This document shows, piece after piece, positions 1-5,874 of a DNA stretch of 12,356 nucleotides. Each line of letters begins with the position of its first letter. The stretch's first letter is position 1. Position numbers and translations under genes: made by a program. This stretch comes from Mailhella massiliensis (lineage in GTDB: Bacteria > Desulfobacterota > Desulfovibrionia > Desulfovibrionales > Desulfovibrionaceae). The stretch covers positions 1-12,356 of the forward strand of contig NZ_DYZA01000051.1 of the NCBI RefSeq assembly GCF_020741395.1, given 5' to 3'. The notes below the pieces were generated by a model. It worked only from the letters and a program-made list of their open reading frames with translations, did not search any database and was not told the DNA's origin.

Positions 1-64
1 AACGAGGAAAGTAGCGTTTGATACGAGCAATCTGTTCATGAGAAAGATAAAAAAGTTCTTTCAT
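1..64 (-). mobile_element. IS5-family-like transposase, N-terminal fragment (runs off window)
   Basis: Read on the minus strand, an ATG at 64 opens a frame that stays open to the window edge. It encodes 21 residues beginning MKELFYLSHEQIARIKRYF. The pattern 'LSxEQxARIxxxFP' is typical of the first residues of IS5-family (DUF4096-type) DDE transposases. A good Shine-Dalgarno sequence (AGGGAGG on the minus strand, about 70-76) lies 5-6 nt upstream, and an ATG four bases further upstream is out of frame and closes at once. The rest of the gene, including the catalytic DDE residues, is outside the window. The end of the element probably lies near 100-130, but only one end is visible, so no terminal inverted repeat or target duplication can be confirmed. 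The family assignment rests on a short N-terminal motif. Confidence 0.6.
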
Positions 65-518
65 GGCATCCTCCCTATGCCGACAATAAGAACTTCTTAC
101 CCTTTTGGCAACTAATGAGTCCTGAGCCTAGAAGAGAAGGCAATCGGCCCGGAAGACGGCATGCACGATGAGAAGCGCAACGGTAGGTTCATGAAAAATT
201 CATGGTTCTGATACATGTTTTCCGGGAGAGGATGTTACGTTTCCGCAGGACAATGCGGGGCCTCGGCGTGCGGCCGCCTTGCAGGAGGCGTTGGGCAGGT
301 GGAGTACTTCCGGTGTTTGTGATGCCCGGAGTCAGAGCTTCGGATGATAGGACTCTGGGAAGGGAAGAGTATCATCGTTTTTTTCTTTCTCTTCTGCTAG
401 GTTTTCGGAAAACGTCGGAGCATGAGGTGCTCTGCATGCCTGAAGCCTAGCGTGGTTTATGGAAAGGGGAGGTCTCGCATGAGCCGTACGCGGGCATGTC
501 CCGACAGTGGAGGTAACT
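65..518. other. gene-poor stretch between IS end and dksA-like gene
   Basis: No convincing gene is seen here. Positions 65 to about 130 are AT-richer and probably hold the outer end of the IS element. From about 130 onward the sequence is GC-rich. The 82-codon frame at 202-450 is Arg-rich, matches no family I recognise and has no good ribosome binding site. A T-rich run near 380-398 and a small inverted repeat (GAGC...GCTC, 418-432) are present, but they do not make a standard terminator. No clear sigma-70 promoter was found, though the promoter of the downstream regulator gene is expected here. The last 40 bases hold the small ORF listed separately. Confidence 0.5.
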
Positions 519-559
519 ATGGATCAAGCGTTTCTGGAGCGCCTGCATGCCGAAATTGA
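479..559 (+). other. possible 26-codon leader ORF overlapping the dksA-like start
   Basis: An ATG at 479 is preceded by a near-perfect Shine-Dalgarno sequence (GGGGAGGT, 466-473) at ideal spacing. The frame encodes 26 residues (MSRTRACPDSGGNYG at the start) and stops with TGA at 557-559. It overlaps the dksA-like gene, which starts at 519, by 41 nt in another frame. The peptide is not recognisable. It could be a leader that couples or regulates translation of the downstream gene, or a chance ORF behind a purine-rich stretch. The sequence shows the ribosome binding site and the overlap. Function is inference only. Confidence 0.25.
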
Positions 560-869
560 GGAGGAGAAGGAGCGTCTGCACTACCTGCGGGGGCTTTTTC
601 AGGCCGAATCCATGCCTGATGTGCTCGACAACGCCGCGCACATGGAGGCTGTGCGCTTTGCGGAAGCGCTTGCCGAACGTAGTGCGAGAAGGCTGAGGGA
701 ACTGCGAGCCCTCCTTGCGGAAGGTGCGCAGGTGCGTCGGTACTGTGAGGACTGCGGGGAACTCATCCCTGAATCGCGCCTTATTGCTGCGCCGGGCTGT
801 GTGCGCTGTCGCGCCTGCCAGGCCAGGCATGAAGGCGAGGCGAGGAGGGGAGGGGAAGGAGAAGATTGA
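519..869 (+). CDS. DksA/TraR-family C4 zinc-finger regulator (116 aa)
   Basis: This family binds the secondary channel of RNA polymerase and alters initiation, often together with (p)ppGpp. Residues 1-70 are predicted coiled coil. The hairpin tip reads D34-V-L-D37-N-A39, matching the DxxDxA tip of E. coli DksA, where the second Asp and the Ala are essential for activity. The four-cysteine zinc finger is C76-x2-C79-x17-C97-x2-C100, with the usual 'CGExI...RLxAxP' surroundings. The extra C94 is not part of the standard ligand set. At 116 aa it is shorter than E. coli DksA (151 aa), lacking part of the N-terminus as in short TraR/DksA-like proteins. ATG at 519 is chosen over the in-frame GTG at 507 because the GGAGGT at 509-514 sits 4 nt before it. 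The next gene, 98 nt downstream, begins a phosphate/polyphosphate operon that may be co-transcribed. The family is clear, but whether it is a housekeeping or specialised DksA is open. Confidence 0.88.
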   Translation: MDQAFLERLHAEIEEEKERLHYLRGLFQAESMPDVLDNAAHMEAVRFAEALAERSARRLRELRALLAEGAQVRRYCEDCGELIPESRLIAAPGCVRCRACQARHEGEARRGGEGED

Positions 870-967
870 TTTTTGTTCCGGCCCGGAAAAGATTTGTAAT
901 ATTGCCGTCACATGGCTCTGGCATACTCTCGAGAGCTTCAGGAGACCAACGATTACGGAGAGAGAGT

Positions 968-2587
968 ATGTCTTTTTATACAGCCATGCAGCTTCTGGGC
1001 GGCGTCGGCATTTTTTTGTACGCCATTAAACTTATCAGCGAATCCCTTCAGATGCTGGCCGGTGAACGCCTGCGCAACATCATCGGTATGTTTACGAAAA
1101 CGCCCGTCCTGGGCGTTTTTTTAGGTACCGCCGTGACTATGGTCATTCAGAGCAGCAGCGCCACCACCGTGATGACTGTGAGCTTCGTGGACGCAGGGCT
1201 CATGACGCTGACCCAGGCCATAGGCGTCATCATGGGGGCGAACATAGGCACTACTGTGACGGGGCAGATTCTGGCCTTCCGCGTCAAGGATCTGGCGTAT
1301 CTTTTCGTCATGCTCGGCGTGCTTCTCATGTTCACCTGTTCTTCCAGAAAAAAGCTCAAGCATCTGGGTGAGGGCCTGTTCGGCTTCGGCATGCTCTTCA
1401 TCGGTATGCAGACCATGGAAAGCTCCATGTCCTTTCTGCGCGACAGGCAGGACATTTTCCTTGCCTTCAGCAACAATCCGCTCCTCGGCCTTCTCGCAGG
1501 CACGCTGCTCACTCTGCTCGTGCAGTCCAGCTCCGCCACGGTAGGCCTGACCATCGCTCTCGGCACGCAGGGGCTTCTGCCTCTGGAAGCAGCCATTCCC
1601 ATCATTTTCGGCGACAACATAGGCACCACGGTCACGGCCGTTCTGGCCGCTCTCGGTACGGGGCGAGCCGCCCGCCAGGCCTGTACGGCGCATGTGCTCT
1701 TCAACGTCATAGGCGTGTGCATCTGGCTGCCGCTCATGCCGCTCTGGATAGGCTTCATCGAGGCTTCCTCCTCTTCCATAGGGCATCAGATAGCGAACGC
1801 CCACACGCTTTTCAATATCTGCAACACCATCATCTTCCTGCCCTTCGTCAGGCCTTTCGCCGCTCTCATCCGCAGGATCATTCCTGACGGGGAACGCATC
1901 GACAGGCGCGACGCCATATATCTCGACCCGAATCTCATCCAGCGCACGCCCGTGGTGGCCGTAAGCGCGGTACGCCACGAATGTCGCCACATGGGTGAAA
2001 TGGTGGACGAGCTTCTCTCGCATACGGGAAAGGTGTTCTTCGAGCGTAAGGAGGAGGAGAAGGAGAACGTCCTTCAGATGGAAGACAGGCTGGATAATCT
2101 GGAAGACGCCATACGTTCCTATGCCTCGGATATCATGCAGACCGGCCTCGACGGTAAGGATGCCGCCATGCTGGAATCCTGCGTGATCAGCGCAGGCGAC
2201 CTGGAGCGCATAGGTGACAAGGGAAAGCGTCTTGTCGACTTTTACGAATACAAGAAAAAGCGCGGGGACGACTTCTCCCCCGAGGCACTCTCCGAAGTCC
2301 GTACGCTCTTTACGGCAGCGCGCAAGGCCGTGAGGCTGGCCTCTGCCACCTTCGGCCCCGAGCCCTTTACCGCGCAGCATAAGGCTGAACTCGACGGACT
2401 GGCCGACCATATCCGCGATCTGGAAGCGCAGCTTCGTGCAAGTCATGCCTCGCGTCTGAGTACGGGGCATTGCTCGCCCGAGGCAGGGCTCGTGTTTATC
2501 GACGTGCTGGGCGCCATAGAGCAGATCGCCTATCGCTCCAGAAAGATTGCCGATCACATGATCGGCAAAGAGGGTGCGGAGGCGTAG
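968..2587 (+). CDS. Na+/phosphate symporter family protein with C-terminal PhoU-like domain (539 aa)
   Basis: This is predicted to be an inner-membrane sodium-coupled phosphate transporter of the NptA/YjbB (Na/Pi cotransporter, SLC34-like) family. Two inverted-repeat signatures are visible: QSSSATT at residues 61-67 followed by GANIGTT (90-96), and QSSSATV at 186-192 followed by GDNIGTT. These paired QSSS motifs form the substrate site in the family. Hydrophobic segments fill residues 1 to about 320. From about residue 330 the protein becomes soluble, charged and helical (for example EERKEEEKENVLQMEDRL), matching the PhoU-like domain often fused in bacterial members. ATG at 968 is chosen because translation into the membrane domain starts there with GGAG at 957-960. 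The longer frame back to 866 overlaps the previous gene and adds 34 unrelated residues. The stop lies 2 nt before the ppk start, so the two are almost certainly co-translated. Some family members export rather than import phosphate. Confidence 0.92.
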   Translation: MSFYTAMQLLGGVGIFLYAIKLISESLQMLAGERLRNIIGMFTKTPVLGVFLGTAVTMVIQSSSATTVMTVSFVDAGLMTLTQAIGVIMGANIGTTVTGQILAFRVKDLAYLFVMLGVLLMFTCSSRKKLKHLGEGLFGFGMLFIGMQTMESSMSFLRDRQDIFLAFSNNPLLGLLAGTLLTLLVQSSSATVGLTIALGTQGLLPLEAAIPIIFGDNIGTTVTAVLAALGTGRAARQACTAHVLFNVIGVCIWLPLMPLWIGFIEASSSSIGHQIANAHTLFNICNTIIFLPFVRPFAALIRRIIPDGERIDRRDAIYLDPNLIQRTPVVAVSAVRHECRHMGEMVDELLSHTGKVFFERKEEEKENVLQMEDRLDNLEDAIRSYASDIMQTGLDGKDAAMLESCVISAGDLERIGDKGKRLVDFYEYKKKRGDDFSPEALSEVRTLFTAARKAVRLASATFGPEPFTAQHKAELDGLADHIRDLEAQLRASHASRLSTGHCSPEAGLVFIDVLGAIEQIAYRSRKIADHMIGKEGAEA

Positions 2588-2589
2588 CC

Positions 2590-4713
2590 GTGGCTGAGAA
2601 GAGAAAGGAAGCGGCCTCGAGGGATGCACGGAAGAAAGTGGATCTTGCGGCCCAGGAATATTACCTGAACCGGGAACTGAGCTGGCTGGATTTCAACGCC
2701 CGCGTGCTGGAAACGGCGCTGGACGACAGGCTGCCTTTGCTGGAGCAGACCAAATTTCTTGCTATATTCCACAACAATCTCGACGAGTTCTTCATGGTGC
2801 GAGTGGCCAAGCTTCTGCACCGCTATCGTGAAGGGGCGGGCGGTGAGGAGCCCGAGGGTATGAGTCCTTCCCGGCAGCTTGCGGAAATACGCCGCAAGGC
2901 TTCGGCGCTGCTTGCCGCGGCAAGCGAGCACTGGATGAAAAAGCTTTCCCCGAAGCTCAGGGAAAAGGACGTACACCTCGTGCGCTACGGCGAGCTTTCG
3001 GAAAAGCAGAGGCGCTTTCTGCTCTCCTATTTCCGCGACGAAATCTACCCTGTGCTTACGCCCCAGGCCATAGATCCGGGGCATCCTTTTCCCACCATCT
3101 CCAACCTCAGCCTGAACTTCATCATACGTCTTCAGGGCCGCGACGGCATCGACCGTTTCGCCAGGCTGCGCTGCCCCAGCAACGTGCCGCGCTTCATCTT
3201 CATTCCCCGCAACAAGGAGGCCACAACCTACGCTTCCCTGGGACTCAGGGCCAGTGTGCGCGACGCCGATATCCTGCCCCTGGAAGAACTTATTCGGGAG
3301 CATCTCGGTCTGCTTTTTCCTGGGTACCGCGTCATGGACTGCGGGTTGTTCCGCATTACCCGCAATACCGACGTCACCATCGACGAGGATGAAAGCGACG
3401 ACCTTCTGGAAGCCGTGCAGGATATGGTGGATCAGCGCCGTTTCGGCGGCGTGGTGAGGCTGGAGACGGCGCGGGGAATGTCCGGCGCCCTTTCGGAGTT
3501 TCTCATCAAAAAGCTGCGTCTCAAGCCTTTTCAGGTCTACCGTGTCAAGGGGCCGCTGGCCTTCGCCCAGTTCATGGCCCTTTACGGGCTGGACAGGCCG
3601 GGCCTCAAGACGCCTCCCCACAGTCCTGTCGTGCCGCCTGTGCTTCAGTCGGACGCGCTCTTTCGCGTCATACGGCGGCAGGATATCTTTCTCCATCATC
3701 CTTACGACAGTTTTTCCCCCGTGTCGGACTTCGTGCAGAAGGCGGCGGAAGATCCGAAAGTCATTTCCATCAAGCAGACGCTGTACCGCGTGGGCAACGA
3801 TTCGCCCATCGTGCGCGCGCTCATCGAAGCGCGCAGGCGAGGCAAGCAGGTCACGGCCGTGGTGGAGCTCAAGGCACGCTTCGATGAGGAGCGCAACATC
3901 ACCTGGGCGGAAGAGCTGGAGAGCGAAGGCGTGAACGTGGTGTACGGCTTTGTGGGCATGAAGATACACGCCAAGCTCTGCCTTGTGGTGCGCCGCGAAG
4001 AGGAGGGTGTGGTGAGCTATGCCCATATAGGGACGGGCAATTACAACGCCTCCACAGCGAAGATGTACACCGACATGGGGATACTCACCTGCCATCCCGA
4101 TATCTGCGCCGACATTGCCGACCTTTTCAACGTGATGACGGGCTATGCCGTAAAGGATAATTACCGGGCCCTGCTGGTTTCCCCCGTCAGTATGCGCCGC
4201 CGCCTCATCGAACAGATCCAGAACGAGATCGCCGTATGTTCCCGCGGAGGGGAGGGCGAGATCATCATGAAGTGCAATCAGCTGGTGGACCGGAAAATCA
4301 TCCGCGCCCTGTACATGGCGTCCATGGCGGGAGTGAAGGTGAAGCTTCTTGTGCGGGGCATCTGCTGCCTGCGTCCGAAACTTCCCGGCGTAAGCGAGAA
4401 TATTACGGTGCGCTCCATCGTGGGGCGTTTTCTGGAACATGCCCGCGTATACTGGTTCCGCAACGGGGGAAATCCCTGCATGTTTCTGGGCAGCGCGGAT
4501 ATGATGGTCCGCAATCTGGACAGGCGCATAGAAGTGCTTGCCCCTGTCCTGGATGAGGACATACGCCGTACGCTGAGCGAGGTGCTTCTTCTTCAGCTTG
4601 CGGACAATATGCAGGCCTGGGAGCTTGGCGGTACCGGCGAATATGCGCGCCTTCGCCCGGGAGAAGGGCAGGAGGCGGTGAATTCGCAGGAAGCGCTCCT
4701 TGCCGGACGCTGA
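2590..4713 (+). CDS. ppk1: polyphosphate kinase 1 (707 aa)
   Basis: Catalyses reversible transfer of the ATP gamma-phosphate onto polyphosphate. The protein has the full PPK1 layout: an N-terminal domain opening with YLNRELSWLDFNARVLE, a PHP/head domain, and two phospholipase-D-like C-terminal domains. The autophosphorylated histidine is H460 in GMKIHAKLCLV, and the second conserved histidine is H479 in YAHIGTGNYN. Both correspond to E. coli H435 and H454. Basic phosphate-binding segments (QTLYRVGNDSP, ARFDEERNI) are intact, and the length is normal for the family. The start is the GTG at 2590: GGAGG at 2578-2582 lies 7 nt upstream, whereas the frame back to 2470 lies inside the symporter gene. 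The 2-nt gap to the symporter suggests coupling of phosphate uptake to polymer synthesis. A 126-nt gap with hairpins follows before the HD gene. Confidence 0.97.
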   Translation: MAEKRKEAASRDARKKVDLAAQEYYLNRELSWLDFNARVLETALDDRLPLLEQTKFLAIFHNNLDEFFMVRVAKLLHRYREGAGGEEPEGMSPSRQLAEIRRKASALLAAASEHWMKKLSPKLREKDVHLVRYGELSEKQRRFLLSYFRDEIYPVLTPQAIDPGHPFPTISNLSLNFIIRLQGRDGIDRFARLRCPSNVPRFIFIPRNKEATTYASLGLRASVRDADILPLEELIREHLGLLFPGYRVMDCGLFRITRNTDVTIDEDESDDLLEAVQDMVDQRRFGGVVRLETARGMSGALSEFLIKKLRLKPFQVYRVKGPLAFAQFMALYGLDRPGLKTPPHSPVVPPVLQSDALFRVIRRQDIFLHHPYDSFSPVSDFVQKAAEDPKVISIKQTLYRVGNDSPIVRALIEARRRGKQVTAVVELKARFDEERNITWAEELESEGVNVVYGFVGMKIHAKLCLVVRREEEGVVSYAHIGTGNYNASTAKMYTDMGILTCHPDICADIADLFNVMTGYAVKDNYRALLVSPVSMRRRLIEQIQNEIAVCSRGGEGEIIMKCNQLVDRKIIRALYMASMAGVKVKLLVRGICCLRPKLPGVSENITVRSIVGRFLEHARVYWFRNGGNPCMFLGSADMMVRNLDRRIEVLAPVLDEDIRRTLSEVLLLQLADNMQAWELGGTGEYARLRPGEGQEAVNSQEALLAGR

Positions 4714-4788
4714 GCCTGGATTCCCTGAAAGGCGGAAATTCCTCGTGGCGGGGAACATGCCCGGAGGAAGCGCCGGGCGATGAATTTT

Positions 4789-4830
4789 CTCCCTCCGGGG
4801 GCCGCATGGCCCGGGCCCGCAGGAGGGGAG
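4789..4830 (+). promoter_or_regulatory. hairpin that could mask the ribosome binding site of the HD gene
   Basis: CTCCCTCC at 4789-4796 is complementary, with one bulged base, to GGAGGGGAG at 4822-4830. Between them GGGCC-GCAT-GGCCC can form an inner stem. The 3' arm contains the purine-rich AGGAGGGG (4821-4828) just upstream of the HD gene's likely ATG at 4840. No T-run follows, so this is not an intrinsic terminator. It could lower or gate translation of the HD gene relative to ppk. The pairing is seen in the sequence; the regulatory role is inference. Confidence 0.35.
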
Positions 4831-4839
4831 CAGGAAAAC

Positions 4840-5874
4840 ATGGGAGATTGTGTCATGGAAAAAGAGGCGGAAAAGAGCGGCTGCACGGAGAACGGGCGCA
4901 GAAGGCGCACAGGCGCGGCAAAGGGGGCTTCCCGTCCGGGAAAGGCTCGGCCTTCCGGGGCGGAGGAGAGCGCGGCACAGGAAAACGGTGCGGAAGAAAA
5001 ATGCGCCGGGCCTTCCGCCTGCCTTGAGGAGAAGGCTGCGACAGCGGCCCCGGAACAGCCGGCCGTCCCTGCGCCGGAAGCGGAAAGCGTGCCTCTTGAA
5101 AAAGAGCTTTCCCGGGAAGAAGCTTTTCCTTCGGATCAGGAAGAAAATCCCTTCGGGGAACTGGACAGGCTCCGCGCCGGGCTTTTTTCGGAAGAGCTGG
5201 ATCAGGAGACCGTGGAGCGGATGTTCCTCTGGGCAAGGGAAGAAGGCGCGGGCCTTCCGGAAAAGGAGCGGGCAGGTGAGGAGCTCTCCGGCACGGCCCT
5301 TCTGGAGTCCGTGCGTCACGGCCGCCATGTGGCGGGGCTGCTGCTCAGGATTTTTGAGTCTGCTTCCTCACTGCACGGGCTTGACGGGCGCTGGGCGAGG
5401 ATTCTGGCACAGGCCGCGCTCTGGCATGACCTCGGTTTTGCCGTAGGAGGGAAGCGCCGCCACCACAAGCGCAGCATGGAAATCATTGAAAAGAACGCGT
5501 ATCTTTCTCTTTCTTTCGGCCTTGAGGAAAAGGACAGGCCCCTGGTGGCCCTGCTTGCCCGCTATCATCGGCGCGCCTGGCCCTCCCTGAAGCACAGGCG
5601 TTTCGCCGTGCTTTCTTCGGAGGATAGGCAGTCCCTTACCCGGGCCTCCGCACTCCTGCGTGTGGCCGACGCCCTGGATTTCACTCACAGGGCCGTGGTG
5701 GAGGAAGTGCGCGTGCGGGTGCGCCGCCGCAGCGTGGATATGGTCTGCATCGGCTCCCTCTCCTGCCGCAGGGAGTGCCGGAGAGCCCTGAAGAAGGGCG
5801 ACCTCTTCGAGAAGCTGTTCGACAGGAAGCTCGATGTGACACAGGGAAAGGAAGGTGACGGGGATGGACGCTGA
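4840..5874 (+). CDS. HD-domain protein related to the C-terminal domain of Ppx/GppA (344 aa)
   Basis: HD-superfamily proteins are metal-dependent phosphohydrolases. Residues 1 to about 100 are low-complexity, rich in Glu, Ala, Gly, Lys and Pro, and probably disordered. An HD domain then follows: H163 in GRHV, H196-D197 in WHDLG, H208-H209, H243 in RYHRR, and D280 in ADALDFTH. The same order, spacing and flanking wording occur in the C-terminal half of the exopolyphosphatase encoded immediately downstream (HHV, LHDIG, FHRYG, EALDKSH), so this looks like a free-standing relative of that domain. The H...HD...D metal ligands are all present, so it could be catalytic. The substrate is unknown; polyphosphate, pppGpp or a nucleotide are guesses. 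The start is uncertain: ATG 4840 (AGGA at 4832-4835, AGGAGGGG further up), ATG 4855 (GGGAG 8 nt before) and ATG 4780 are all in frame. The last 11 nt overlap ppx. Confidence 0.8.
   Translation: MGDCVMEKEAEKSGCTENGRRRRTGAAKGASRPGKARPSGAEESAAQENGAEEKCAGPSACLEEKAATAAPEQPAVPAPEAESVPLEKELSREEAFPSDQEENPFGELDRLRAGLFSEELDQETVERMFLWAREEGAGLPEKERAGEELSGTALLESVRHGRHVAGLLLRIFESASSLHGLDGRWARILAQAALWHDLGFAVGGKRRHHKRSMEIIEKNAYLSLSFGLEEKDRPLVALLARYHRRAWPSLKHRRFAVLSSEDRQSLTRASALLRVADALDFTHRAVVEEVRVRVRRRSVDMVCIGSLSCRRECRRALKKGDLFEKLFDRKLDVTQGKEGDGDGR

Noticed and set aside
202..450. 82-codon plus-strand ORF upstream of the dksA-like gene
   Set aside because: Arg-rich with no family resemblance and no good ribosome binding site; consistent with a chance frame in GC-rich DNA.
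902..927. possible promoter or Pho box ahead of the symporter (TTGCCG...CATACT; CCGTCAC)
   Set aside because: The 14-nt spacing between promoter-like boxes is too short, and the second PhoB-type heptamer does not match.
926..935. 10-bp perfect palindrome CTCTCGAGAG before the symporter gene
   Set aside because: Too short for a stable hairpin and has no loop, no T-run and no recognised operator match.
866..967. N-terminal extension of the Na/Pi symporter from an ATG at 866
   Set aside because: The extra 34 residues are not membrane-like, the start overlaps the dksA-like stop, and a good ribosome site precedes ATG 968.
2554..5328. 924-codon minus-strand ORF opposite ppk and the HD gene
   Set aside because: Antisense shadow of ppk1, whose motifs and codon pattern are clear on the plus strand. 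The predicted product is His/Arg/Pro-rich with no domain. The long antisense frames at 1121-2629 and 5681-7060 are rejected for the same reason.
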